Source: Blautia schinkii DSM 10518 (GTDB taxonomy: Bacteria; Bacillota; Clostridia; Lachnospirales; Lachnospiraceae). Taken from it: a stretch of 64,000 bases of DNA. The notes under the pieces were generated by a model, which had not been told where the DNA came from, ran no database searches, and saw only the letters and a program-made list of their open reading frames with translations. The DNA lies in the NCBI GenBank assembly GCA_000702025.1, contig JNKJ01000006.1:236803-300802 (forward strand), in the 5' to 3' direction. This document shows positions 24,307-33,738 of the stretch, piece by piece. The first letter of the stretch is position 1. Every line of letters starts with the position of its first letter. The position numbers were made by a program, and so were the translations under genes.

Positions 24307-27300
24307 ATGAGAAAGACAAGTACCAATCACAAAACAGCCAGAAGAGCAGGTTCTCTGGCGTTATGCTCGGCCATGATCGTGAGTATGGCAAGCAGTCCGT
24401 TAGCTGCCTCAGACAGTAAGGGAATGGACGCAGGAACATTTTATTCCGATTATTCATCTCTGGAGGAAACCCTGGAGGCGTCACTGGAGGTCAACCAGCA
24501 AATTGAGGAAGAAAGCATTGTTCTTCTGAAAAATGAAGAAAATACCCTGCCCCTTGCAGACGTAAAAAATATCAGTGTATTCGGAAAAGATTCTGCTGAT
24601 TTTTACTATGCAGGCGGAGGTTCAGGAACGGCGGAAGGTTATTACGAGGATGAAGAGTACATACATTTTTACGATGCACTTGAGGCTGCCGGATTCAGCG
24701 TAAATCCAAGACTCAAGAGCTTTTATGAAAATGATGATATTTCCGGCAGTTATAGCATCAGTGATTCTGAATATGTAAATGAGACGGATGTAGATACATT
24801 TACTCCTGCAGTTAAGGAATCCTATGCAAGATATTCGGATGCTGCTGTAGTTGTCATTGGCCGTTCCGGAAGTGAAGGCGGTGACCAGTACGCCGGAAAG
24901 ACTGCAGAGGGTGCGGAGGAAAAGCACGGACTGGAACTGACAGATCAGGAAATCAAGCTGGTGCAGCATGTCACAGAGAATTTTGAAAAAGTTGTCGTTG
25001 TGATTAATTCCCCGGCCCAAATGGAGCTTGGATGGATTGAAGACGGTGCCTATGGCAATATTGATGCGGCAATCTGGGTAGGACATCCTGGCTTAAATGG
25101 CTGTACCGCAATCGGCGAGGTATTAAACGGAACAGTGAATCCGTCCGGTAAGCTGGCAGATATTTATGCCGCTGATTTTACAAAGGATCCTACATATTTA
25201 AATATGGGGGATAATCTCCAGATTGAAAACGGGACCACAGATTATGTGTATTATGACGAAGAAGGCAATACTCAGATGCTCCACAGCCTTGAATACGAGG
25301 AAGGCATCTACTATGGCTATCGTTATTATGAAACACGCGGCTTTGAGGAGGAACAGGCCGGGAATGCAGCCTGGTATGACCAAAATGTAGTGTATCCTTT
25401 TGGATATGGCCTGAGCTATACATCCTTTGACTGGACAGTAGGGGATGCCTCTAAGGAGACGGATGAGGATGGTCATATTTATTACAGCGTTCCGGTCACG
25501 GTTACGAATACCGGAAGCGTAGCAGGCAAGGATGTAGTGGAATTGTATTATTCGGCTCCATACACAGCAGGACAGATTGAAAAATCTTATGTGGAGCTTG
25601 GAGATTTCGTAAAAACAGATTTGCTGCAGCCCGGATCATCCCAGGATGTCACATTGACAATCTATGAGCAGGATATGGCCTCCTACGATTACAATGATGC
25701 CAATGGAAACGGACATACCGGTTATGAGCTGGACGGCGGAGAGTATAGCCTGAAGGTGATGAAAAATTCACATGAAACCGCAGGTGAGTGTCTGGTTGAT
25801 ATTGAAGCTACAAATTATGACACGGACAGAAAAACCGGAAAAACAGTTGCAAACCGTTTTTCAAATGGTGACAGCTATGATTCCTTCGGCGGTCTTTTGG
25901 GAGATATGACTTCCATGTCAAGAGCTGATTTTGAAGGAACCTTCCCAACAACTCCTGTAAGCGAAACCATCGGGCCAGAGGAAACACCGGTCATTGAGAT
26001 TGATAAAGAACTCTATGACAAGATTAATTTCCAGTATACACCGGGTGCAGGTGAAGAAGAACAAGACCAGGCATGGTACGATTACTATAACAGTGTAGAT
26101 ATGGCAAAGTGGACACAGGAAGCAGAAGTCACGGTGATGGCGGATGAACTGCCCGGACTTTCCAGTGATGATGAAAAGTGGACCCAGTTCATGAATCAGA
26201 TGACCATTGATGAGATGATCGCTCTTGCAAACAATGGCGGATATAAGACAATGGCTATTGAACGTCTTGGAGTACCTGCGTCAGAACAGGCCGACGGTCC
26301 GGTGGCTATCAAAGGTTCATCCGGGACAAAGGATTCCGGTATTCAGTGGGTATCCAATATCAACGTAGCTGCAACCTGGAATACAGAGCTTGCGAAGCTT
26401 CGTGGAATTATGGTTGGAAATGAAGCGCTGCAGCTTGGCTTAAACGGATGGTATGCGCCGGGAATCAATATTCACAGAACTCCGTTCGGAGGACGTAATT
26501 TTGAATATTATGCAGAAGATCCGCTGCTTGTCGGCAAGATTTCCGCTGCAGTTGTCAACGGATGTCAGTCAAAGGGTGTGATTGCTTTTATTAAGCACTA
26601 TGCTCTTAATAATCAGGAAGAAGACAGAGGCGCACAGCTTCCGGGCATGGAATCTGTTGCAGGAAGCCAGTTTGGTCTGATGACCTGGGCAACGGAACAG
26701 ACAGTCCGCGAGATTTATTTAAAGGCATTCCAGATTTCCGTTGAGGATGCAGATGCAAGAGGTTTGATGACATCTATGAATCAAACCGGATTACATTCCA
26801 ATACAAACAATTTCCAGTTGGTAATGGGAGTGCTTCGTGATGAGTGGGGATTCCAGGGATATACAGTAACGGATGTGGTTCCTGCTAAAACACACAATAC
26901 GTATGCAGATACAAATACAATTGCACGAGTAGGTATCGATACCATCCTCAGCGCATATCAGATCGCAGGTACGGGTGAAGATGAACCAGGAGCAGCAGTC
27001 TGGGATGCAACTCTTACAAATAAGGACGGCGGTGCAGGTTCTGTGACGCATGACGGTAAACAAAATGATATTACCTACGCAGCATTAAGATTATCTGCAC
27101 AGCGTACATTATTTGCTACCGTAAACAGCGCTGTTATGAAAAATGGTATTGACACCAGTAAGTTTGATGAGGTTGCTGATCCCGAAGGAAATCTGGGAAC
27201 CAGTATTGGAGCAAGCGTGGCAATGACCGGTGATGATGCAGGCTCTACAGATGTTGTTTATAAAGTAATAAAGGGCAAGCTTCCGGAAGGTGTAACAATG

Positions 27301-27771
27301 AAGACCACCGGAGAGCTGACCGGTACACCAGTGGAAAGCGGCAGCTTTAACTTTACGGTACAGATGACGGCTGACGGATGGATTCACGCAGCGAAAAAAT
27401 TCACCATTACAATTAATGATGATTTGTTTGAGTCAAATGTAGCAGATGGACAGGCAGGAGCAGAGTATGCCGGCTCCATTAACTCCACAGCACTGACGGA
27501 AGAAGGTACCACCATTGAATACTCACTTTCCGACGGCGCTCTGCCGGAGGGGCTGACTGTCAATGGGGATGGTACGATCACCGGTATCCCGGCAACGGCA
27601 GGTGTATTCAAATTTGTTGTTAAAGCAAATCTGGTGGAGGAGCAGGATGAGTCAACAGCAGCATCTATGTTCGGTTCCGGCGATGAGGAGCCATCAGAAT
27701 ATCTGCTGCACTATACAATAACGATCAATAATGAAGATGGCTCTGCACCTGCAGAAAATGAGAACGCTTAG
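24307..27771 (+). CDS. Secreted, domain-swapped glycoside hydrolase family 3 enzyme with Ig-like tail
   Basis: 1154 residues from ATG 24307 (GAGGAGG site), with a signal peptide cut near residue 32. The order is inverted compared with ordinary GH3: the alpha/beta-sandwich (GH3-C, 'EESIVLLKNEENTLPL', about 55-290) and FnIII-like domain (about 380-500) come first. The TIM-barrel domain follows (about 640-900) with 'NGWYAPGINIHRTPFGGRNFEYYAEDP', 'KHYALNNQEEDRG' and nucleophile candidate Asp856 in 'GFQGYTVTDVV'. Two putative Ig (He_PIG-like) domains end it ('GKLPEGVTMKTTGELTGTPVE', 'ALPEGLTVNGDGTITGIPA'). Permuted GH3 beta-glucosidases are known from rumen Clostridia. Probable exo-acting beta-glucosidase/xylosidase. 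No cell-wall anchor was recognised. Confidence 0.88.
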   Translation: MRKTSTNHKTARRAGSLALCSAMIVSMASSPLAASDSKGMDAGTFYSDYSSLEETLEASLEVNQQIEEESIVLLKNEENTLPLADVKNISVFGKDSADFYYAGGGSGTAEGYYEDEEYIHFYDALEAAGFSVNPRLKSFYENDDISGSYSISDSEYVNETDVDTFTPAVKESYARYSDAAVVVIGRSGSEGGDQYAGKTAEGAEEKHGLELTDQEIKLVQHVTENFEKVVVVINSPAQMELGWIEDGAYGNIDAAIWVGHPGLNGCTAIGEVLNGTVNPSGKLADIYAADFTKDPTYLNMGDNLQIENGTTDYVYYDEEGNTQMLHSLEYEEGIYYGYRYYETRGFEEEQAGNAAWYDQNVVYPFGYGLSYTSFDWTVGDASKETDEDGHIYYSVPVTVTNTGSVAGKDVVELYYSAPYTAGQIEKSYVELGDFVKTDLLQPGSSQDVTLTIYEQDMASYDYNDANGNGHTGYELDGGEYSLKVMKNSHETAGECLVDIEATNYDTDRKTGKTVANRFSNGDSYDSFGGLLGDMTSMSRADFEGTFPTTPVSETIGPEETPVIEIDKELYDKINFQYTPGAGEEEQDQAWYDYYNSVDMAKWTQEAEVTVMADELPGLSSDDEKWTQFMNQMTIDEMIALANNGGYKTMAIERLGVPASEQADGPVAIKGSSGTKDSGIQWVSNINVAATWNTELAKLRGIMVGNEALQLGLNGWYAPGINIHRTPFGGRNFEYYAEDPLLVGKISAAVVNGCQSKGVIAFIKHYALNNQEEDRGAQLPGMESVAGSQFGLMTWATEQTVREIYLKAFQISVEDADARGLMTSMNQTGLHSNTNNFQLVMGVLRDEWGFQGYTVTDVVPAKTHNTYADTNTIARVGIDTILSAYQIAGTGEDEPGAAVWDATLTNKDGGAGSVTHDGKQNDITYAALRLSAQRTLFATVNSAVMKNGIDTSKFDEVADPEGNLGTSIGASVAMTGDDAGSTDVVYKVIKGKLPEGVTMKTTGELTGTPVESGSFNFTVQMTADGWIHAAKKFTITINDDLFESNVADGQAGAEYAGSINSTALTEEGTTIEYSLSDGALPEGLTVNGDGTITGIPATAGVFKFVVKANLVEEQDESTAASMFGSGDEEPSEYLLHYTITINNEDGSAPAENENA

Positions 27772-27810
27772 GCGGCAGCAGTGCAGACAAAACAGTGAAA
27801 GGGGATTACT

Positions 27811-28473
27811 ATGAAGAAATCATTTAGAAAAATGCTTCCTGCGGCTATCGCGGCAGGAATGGCATTGACGGCCATTGCACCAAATGTGGTTATGGCAGCA
27901 GAAGAAGAGGCGGGATTTGTATTTGAAGCAGAATATACGGATCTGTCTTATATATTCGGACACGGATATTCCAATGAAGTGGAGGGAACAGGCTGTATTG
28001 TAGAAGATATTTATGATGCAGAGGCAAGTAACGGATACTTTGTGGGATACTTGTATGAAGAAGGCAATGAGTTGGAATTTCATATCAACTCCGATAAGGA
28101 TGTCGAGGATGCCACTTTGATTTTACGGGCAACCATGGAATTTCAGGATGCATCAATCACATGGAAGGATTTCTCCATTTCAGTGAATGATGAGGACCCC
28201 ATCCAGTATCGTGATATGAAGTTTAAGAAGGTTAAGGATGTCTTTTCCTTAAATGGAGAGCTTCGCCCATTCAGTGATTTTACGATTGGAAATATCAGTC
28301 TGAAAGAAGGGGAGAATGTTATTAAACTTACTGTAAATAACAGTACCACTATGACCGGCACCATGCGTGCAACGGCACCAATTGTTGACTGCATAAAAAT
28401 TCAGACAGATTCAGATGCCCAGATTACATGGAATGAGGACGCCGGCTATCCCATGGAGGATAATATAGGCTGA
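27811..28473 (+). CDS. Secreted stand-alone carbohydrate-binding-module-like protein
   Basis: 220 residues, signal peptide of about 30 ('MLPAAIAAGMALTAIAPNVVMAAE'). The rest resembles a single beta-sandwich of the CBM6/CBM35 kind: 'FVFEAEYTDLS', 'GNELEFHINSDKDVEDATLILRATM', 'FTIGNISLKEGENVIKLTVNN', 'IVDCIKIQ'. It has no catalytic domain. It sits 39 bp after the secreted GH3 gene and before a terminator, so the two are probably co-expressed, with this protein helping the enzyme hold its glycan. The exact CBM family is uncertain. Confidence 0.65.
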   Translation: MKKSFRKMLPAAIAAGMALTAIAPNVVMAAEEEAGFVFEAEYTDLSYIFGHGYSNEVEGTGCIVEDIYDAEASNGYFVGYLYEEGNELEFHINSDKDVEDATLILRATMEFQDASITWKDFSISVNDEDPIQYRDMKFKKVKDVFSLNGELRPFSDFTIGNISLKEGENVIKLTVNNSTTMTGTMRATAPIVDCIKIQTDSDAQITWNEDAGYPMEDNIG

Positions 28474-28507
28474 TCGTCCGTGAGCAGTTTGTTTTGTAGA
28501 TGAATGG

Positions 28508-28569
28508 AACTCCCGCCAATGAAGCACAAGATATATATTACGATGCTGTCATTGGTGGGAGTTGTTTTT
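28508..28569 (+). terminator. Rho-independent terminator
   Basis: 15-bp stem AACTCCCGCCAATGA (28508-28522) with TCATTGGTGGGAGTT (28549-28563), one G-U pair and a 26-base loop, followed by GTTTTT. It ends the GH3/CBM operon. Confidence 0.8.
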
Positions 28570-28619
28570 GGAAAATCAGTAAAAGGTAATGAAAGATTAA
28601 TAATGAGGTGATGCGGAAC

Positions 28620-31600
28620 ATGATTAAGACAATATGGAAGCATATCCCCGGCCGGGTGTGGATGATTATTTCATCAATCCTTTTAGTAATTACGATTGTT
28701 GCAAATATAGTTTGTACACAGGTTGGACTGATTTCAAATACATTTAATAATGTATTTGGTTATCCACAGATGGAGGCCCATGGGGATGTATCAAAATATC
28801 AATATTTTAAACCGTCCTCCGCAGAGGAACAATACGAATACTACGATCAGGGCGATGGGATTTCCAGCAAAGAGGATGCACTGAACGCTGCTAATAAATT
28901 AAATGAATCTATTTGTGATGAGGGCTTTGTACTTCTTAAAAATGAGATGGTTGACAATGAGAAAGCACTTCCTCTTAAGTCAGATGAGACAATTACGGTT
29001 CTCGGCAAAAACTCGGTAAACATTATGTATGGAAGCTCCGGCTCAGGGGGAAGTGACAGAAGTGACGCCAGAACCCTGTACGAGAGCCTGGATGAAGCCG
29101 GCATTAAATATAATACAACGATAAAATCCTTTTATGAAAATAAAAGCAAATCAGGAGCCGGACGGCAGGATAATCCGGGGATGGAAAGCGGTGTTTCCAC
29201 GGGAATTGCCACGGGTGAGACTTCCATTGACAAGTATACAGATGATGTGATGAACAGCTTTGCCGATTCCGATACGGCCGTTGTAGTGTTCTCGCGCATT
29301 GGAGGAGAAGGCTTCGATCTTCCGAGGACGATGTGGGCGAATGAAGAAAAGCAGGAACCAGTTGATGGAGCATATTCCGGCGAAGACCATTATCTGGAAT
29401 TGGACAAGAATGAACAAGATTTATTAAACCTTGCGTGCGAAAATTTTAATAAGGTAGTTGTGGTGATCAACAGCAGTACCCCTATGGAACTGGGATTTCT
29501 GGATGGAATAGAAGACAATGACAGCAGCATGGACTATGATCTGTCAGAAAAAATCCAGGGTGCCATCTGGATCGGGGGAACAGGTAACTCCGGTATTATG
29601 GCATTGGGCAGAATCCTCAATGGCTCTGTGAATCCTTCGGGAAGGCTGGTAGATACCTATGAAAGAGATTTCTCCCAGGCTCCTTCCTGGCAGAATTTCT
29701 CTACGAATTTTGGCAATGACCGGAGAGCAGACGGGGGAACAGGTAATAGTTATCATGTGGACGGAAAATTGTCCGGCTACTATTATGTTGATTATGAGGA
29801 AGGTATTTATGTTGGATACCGTTATTATGAAACACGGGGCTTTACTGATGGAGAAGAGTGGTACCAGAGTCAGGTTGTATATCCCTTTGGTTATGGACTT
29901 AGCTATACAGAGTTTGCGTGGGAGCTGGAGGATGAGCCGGAAAGCCTTGAACTGGGCAAGGATGATGATATTACAGTTCGGGTAAAGGTGACCAATACTG
30001 GTGATGTTGCCGGAAAAGATGTGGTGGAATTATACTATACACCGCCATACATAGCCGGGGAGATTGAGAAATCTCAGGTTGTTCTGGGCGGCTTCGCAAA
30101 AACCAAAATTTTGGAGCCAGGGGAATCCGAGGTAGTCGAAATTACATTTGCGGTTGAAGAAATGGCTTCATATGACTATAACGATGCGAATAAGAATGGA
30201 TTCAAGGGATACGAACTGGATCCCGGGGATTATGTAGTCAGCGTCAGAAAAAATTCTCATGAGGTTGCTGGGGACAGCAACGGAAATTCGCTGAGTATTA
30301 CATACTCTCTGAAAGATGGCATTACTTATGAAACGGATTCCAAATCAGGAAATACAGTTGAAAATCGTTTTGATGATGTCAGTGAGGGAATCAGTAATGT
30401 GATGTCCAGAGAGGACTGGGAGGGAACCTTCCCGGCTGCACCGACATATGAGGAACGGGAGGTTGATAAGGATTACATAAAAACATTGAAAGAAAAGCCG
30501 CTGCAGGAGGATACAAATTCAGAAAAAACCACGGAGGAAGTAACGAAAACAGAGGATAACCCGGCATCAGAAAAGAATCTTATGCTTTATGATATGCGGG
30601 AAGTGGATCTGGATGATCCGTTGTGGGATACTTTTATGGATCAGCTTTCTGACGAAGATATGGCTTTGCTGATTGGTACCGGATGTTACAGCACCATTAA
30701 TCTGGACAAAATTGATAAGCCGTTGACCATGGATCTGGACGGGCCGGTGGGCTTTGTGAATTTCCTGGGAGACGCTTCTGTATATGATGTGTGCGGATAC
30801 GCAAGTGAATGTGTAATTGGCGCCACCTGGAATGTGGGACTTGCCAATGATTTAGGAATATCCGTGGGAAATGAGAGCCTTATCGGGAATGAAGCCGGTG
30901 ACGGAAAGACTTACAGCGGATGGTATGCACCAGGCCTGAATCTGCATAGATCACCTTTTGGCGGACGAAATTCCGAATATTTTTCCGAGGATGCACTTCT
31001 GTCGGGAAAGATGGCAGCTTATGAAATTAAGGCTGCAACTTCTATGGGAGTTCATGCGCAGATAAAGCACTTCGCATTAAATGAACAGGAAACAAACAGA
31101 AGTTCAAACGGTGTCCTAACCTGGGCAGACGAACAGACAATCCGCGAAATCTACCTAAAAGCATTCCAGTATGCGGTCCAGGAAGGAGAAGCAAACGGTA
31201 TGATGTCATCCTTCAACCGCATTGGTACAACATGGGCAGGGGGAAGCTATGCATTGCTCACGGAAATTCTTCGGGATGAATGGGGATTCCAGGGTATGGT
31301 AATCTGTGATTTTAATACCGGAGCGGAGTATATGAATGTGGATCAAATGGTACAGGCCGGAGGAGATTTAAATCTTGCACAAGATATAAAGCCCACAGTG
31401 AAAGGCGCAACGGAGACACAGAAAAATGCACTTCGTACCGCTGCCAAAAATGTCTTATATGTTATCTCCCGCAGCAATGCGTTGAATGGTCATGGAGAAG
31501 GAGTCACATATAGCTACGGTCTGGCAAAATGGCAAAAGGTAATGTTTCTGATTGATGCAGGAATTGTTTTCCTTCTTGCTGTATGGGGAATATTTGTCAT

Positions 31601-31655
31601 TCGCGGAGCGAAGAAAACAAAATTAAAAATAGTCAAGGAAAATGAACCGAAATAA
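28620..31655 (+). CDS. Membrane-tethered, domain-swapped glycoside hydrolase family 3 enzyme
   Basis: 1011 residues. ATG 28620 is chosen because GAGGTGAT precedes it at good distance. A membrane helix at each end (about 14-36 and 975-1000, followed by a Lys-rich tail) would leave both termini inside and the enzyme outside. The domain order is as in the neighbouring secreted GH3: alpha/beta-sandwich ('EGFVLLKNEMV'), FnIII-like ('VTNTGDVAGKDVVELYY'), then TIM barrel with 'GWYAPGLNLHRSPFGGRNSEYFSEDA', 'KHFALNEQETNR' and nucleophile candidate Asp897 in 'GFQGMVICDFN'. It probably trims oligosaccharides at the cell surface before uptake. No Ig tail. Confidence 0.87.
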   Translation: MIKTIWKHIPGRVWMIISSILLVITIVANIVCTQVGLISNTFNNVFGYPQMEAHGDVSKYQYFKPSSAEEQYEYYDQGDGISSKEDALNAANKLNESICDEGFVLLKNEMVDNEKALPLKSDETITVLGKNSVNIMYGSSGSGGSDRSDARTLYESLDEAGIKYNTTIKSFYENKSKSGAGRQDNPGMESGVSTGIATGETSIDKYTDDVMNSFADSDTAVVVFSRIGGEGFDLPRTMWANEEKQEPVDGAYSGEDHYLELDKNEQDLLNLACENFNKVVVVINSSTPMELGFLDGIEDNDSSMDYDLSEKIQGAIWIGGTGNSGIMALGRILNGSVNPSGRLVDTYERDFSQAPSWQNFSTNFGNDRRADGGTGNSYHVDGKLSGYYYVDYEEGIYVGYRYYETRGFTDGEEWYQSQVVYPFGYGLSYTEFAWELEDEPESLELGKDDDITVRVKVTNTGDVAGKDVVELYYTPPYIAGEIEKSQVVLGGFAKTKILEPGESEVVEITFAVEEMASYDYNDANKNGFKGYELDPGDYVVSVRKNSHEVAGDSNGNSLSITYSLKDGITYETDSKSGNTVENRFDDVSEGISNVMSREDWEGTFPAAPTYEEREVDKDYIKTLKEKPLQEDTNSEKTTEEVTKTEDNPASEKNLMLYDMREVDLDDPLWDTFMDQLSDEDMALLIGTGCYSTINLDKIDKPLTMDLDGPVGFVNFLGDASVYDVCGYASECVIGATWNVGLANDLGISVGNESLIGNEAGDGKTYSGWYAPGLNLHRSPFGGRNSEYFSEDALLSGKMAAYEIKAATSMGVHAQIKHFALNEQETNRSSNGVLTWADEQTIREIYLKAFQYAVQEGEANGMMSSFNRIGTTWAGGSYALLTEILRDEWGFQGMVICDFNTGAEYMNVDQMVQAGGDLNLAQDIKPTVKGATETQKNALRTAAKNVLYVISRSNALNGHGEGVTYSYGLAKWQKVMFLIDAGIVFLLAVWGIFVIRGAKKTKLKIVKENEPK

Positions 31656-31672
31656 AATATAGTCATATTTGG

Positions 31673-31714
31673 TGGCCGCTTTCGATATTTCTAATGAAAT
31701 ATCGGGGGCGGCCA
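31673..31714 (+). terminator. Long stem-loop terminator after the membrane GH3 gene
   Basis: 18-bp stem: 31673-31690 pairs with 31697-31714 (TGGCCGC..CGATATTT / AAATATCG..GCGGCCA) with three G-U pairs in the middle and loop CTAATG. The following TATTCCGTTTCTTT is only moderately T-rich. Confidence 0.65.
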
Positions 31715-31869
31715 TATTCCGTTTCTTTATAAAATAGAGGAAAGAATTGTAGTGGTGGCAATTTTATTTTTAAGCTTTTGGGATATAATGAGGTGATTTC
31801 TTGGAGTATTGTTTGGGAAACGTGGACATAATAGTAATACGAGTTTCTAAAATGGAAGAAAAACTTATT

Positions 31870-31921
31870 TTTGTAAAATGTATTTTACAAACTTTACAAA
31901 TAGACCAGAACATGATAAACT
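31870..31921 (+). promoter_or_regulatory. Perfect palindrome beside the promoter of the second DUF4143 ATPase
   Basis: TTTGTAAAAT-GT-ATTTTACAAA (31870-31891) is a perfect 10-bp-arm palindrome. An extra half-site CTTTACAAA follows and contains the -35-like TTTACA (31893-31898); a -10-like TAAACT lies at 31916-31921, with a 17-bp spacer. A repressor bound at the palindrome would block the promoter. The first paralogue (11440) lacks this site. Confidence 0.5.
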
Positions 31922-31952
31922 GAATTTATAAAATTGGCAGGAGGTATCTGCG

Positions 31953-33143
31953 ATGATCAAAAGAAAAGAATACCTTACGGATTTAATTCATTTCAAAGAT
32001 AAAGATTTGATAAAAGTAGTGACAGGAATTCGCCGCTGTGGTAAATCCACCTTGTTCGAACTGTTTCAAGCCTATCTGAAGGAGGAAGGGATAGAGGAGG
32101 AGCAGATAATCGCAGTAAATCTGGAGGATGGGAATTTTCGGGAGGTACGTACAGCGGAAAGGTTATATGAATATGTGGAAGCCAGGCTTCTTAAAAACAG
32201 GCAGAATTATGTATTCCTTGATGAGGTGCAGCAGGTCGTGCATTTTCAGGAAGCGGTTGACTGGCTTTATGTAAAGAAGAACGTGGATTTATATATAACG
32301 GGATCAAATGCGTTTCTGCTGTCTGGGGAGCTTGCTACTTTGCTTTCGGGCCGGTATGTGGAGATAAAGATGCTGCCTCTTTCTTTTAAGGAGTATGTGT
32401 CTGCACATCCCGGTGATACGAATGTGGCGGCCCTTTATAGGAACTATCTCCAAAACAGTTCGTTTCCGGGCACACTTGAGCTGCAGCGTAAGCAGGACAT
32501 TCGGGTTTATCTGGAGGGCATTTTTAATACTATTTTGATAAAGGATATTGTTACAAGGAAAAAAATATCAGATCCGGCTATGCTTGAGAGTGTGGTGGAA
32601 TTTATGTTTGATAACATTGGAAACTTATGTTCCTCCACAAAAATTGCAAACACCATGACGTCAAAAGGCAGAAAAATCAGTGTGCCTACGGTGGAGAGTT
32701 ATCTTACGGCACTTACGGACAGCTTTATTCTGTATAAGGCCGGCAGATATGATATTAAAGGGAAACAATATCTGGCTACAGGAGCCAAATATTATGCCGC
32801 AGATATTGGGCTGCGTTATTTCATTCTTGGAACGAAACAGACGGATATGGGGCATATATTGGAGAATATTGTGTACCTTGAGCTCTTGAGACGGGGTTAT
32901 GAAGTATATGTGGGTAAAGCAGAGGTTGGTCAGGTTGATTTTTTCGCGGTCAACAGCCAGGGAGAGGAATATTACCAGGTGGCCTATACGGTTATGGAGG
33001 AGGAAACGCTTAAAAGAGAGCTGTCTCCCCTAGACGCAATCCGTGACCACAATCCCAAGTATCTTCTTACAATGGATTATGTGCCACTGACTTCTTACAA
33101 CGGGATTAAGCACATGAATGTGTTGGAATGGCTGCTGATGTAG
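31953..33143 (+). CDS. AAA_14/DUF4143 ATPase (copy 2)
   Basis: 396 residues from ATG 31953 (CAGGAGG site). Clear paralogue of the gene at 11440: 'VTGIRRCGKSTLFELF' (Walker A), 'YVFLDEVQQVVHF' (Walker B), 'YITGSNAFLLSGELATLLSGRYVEIKMLPLSFKEYV', and C-terminal 'ADIGLRYFILGTKQTDMGHILENIVYLELLRRGYEVYVGK' with 'GQVDFFAVNSQGEEYYQV'. Most blocks are the same or conservatively changed along the full length. The two copies point the same way about 20.5 kb apart and have different upstream regions, so they are probably regulated separately. The role of this family remains unsettled. Confidence 0.83.
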   Translation: MIKRKEYLTDLIHFKDKDLIKVVTGIRRCGKSTLFELFQAYLKEEGIEEEQIIAVNLEDGNFREVRTAERLYEYVEARLLKNRQNYVFLDEVQQVVHFQEAVDWLYVKKNVDLYITGSNAFLLSGELATLLSGRYVEIKMLPLSFKEYVSAHPGDTNVAALYRNYLQNSSFPGTLELQRKQDIRVYLEGIFNTILIKDIVTRKKISDPAMLESVVEFMFDNIGNLCSSTKIANTMTSKGRKISVPTVESYLTALTDSFILYKAGRYDIKGKQYLATGAKYYAADIGLRYFILGTKQTDMGHILENIVYLELLRRGYEVYVGKAEVGQVDFFAVNSQGEEYYQVAYTVMEEETLKRELSPLDAIRDHNPKYLLTMDYVPLTSYNGIKHMNVLEWLLM

Positions 33144-33738
33144 GCGGCGGGTGAAATAGATAGTCCTAAACAGGGGCAGATGTGATTCGATCAGAATCGC
33201 ATCTGCCCCTAAAATTTTGAATATATGTTAGCATATTTTTACCGCAAAATTTTCCTATTATTTCCAGGAAATTATTTTATTAACAAAAATTTATAGGTTA
33301 ACGATAATTTAATCTAGATGCTTTAATGCTATATTACAATTACCTTAAATCTTAATTTCTTTTTTAAAAAAGAAAGAAAGACAAACATGCAAGGATTCCT
33401 GTGAGGTTTCTAGTGATTAACCTCCATACTTCTCATATTCAACTTTTTGTTTTTCCATGCAGTTAAGATAAAATCCATCAGAGCTGCATCGGCTGGAAAG
33501 GAGAAGTATTCTATGGCACAAAGGGAGGTTATCAAAAGATTTTAAAGACACAGACAGGGACGCATGAAAGAAATACATCAGGGAAGGGGGGAAGAAGAAA
33601 AGTGGCGATGGTGGTCTGAAGGCTGTTAACTATTGAGCTAAACAAACCGACAGAGCAATGGCTAACCATTGACCAACGACAAGCTTTTGAAACCATTATA
33701 TTTTTGGTGGTAGTAGAACCACAAGAAAGGAGAATTTT
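33144..33738. other. 595-bp intergenic region, mostly without recognised content
   Basis: Starts with a strong stem-loop (33172-33210), then AT-rich sequence, then a purine-rich part leading to the GH43 gene. A 10-codon frame (33513-33545, Met-Ala-Gln-Arg-Glu-Val-Ile-Lys-Arg-Phe) has a good AAAGGAG site; it may be a leader peptide or the relic of a longer gene. Nothing else could be assigned. Confidence 0.5.
33172..33210 (+). terminator. Stem-loop terminator after the second DUF4143 gene
   Basis: 17-bp stem AGGGGCAGATGTGATTC (33172-33188) with GAATCGCATCTGCCCCT (33194-33210), one G-U pair, 5-base loop, followed by AAAATTTT. Very stable; the weak T run leaves termination efficiency open. Confidence 0.65.
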
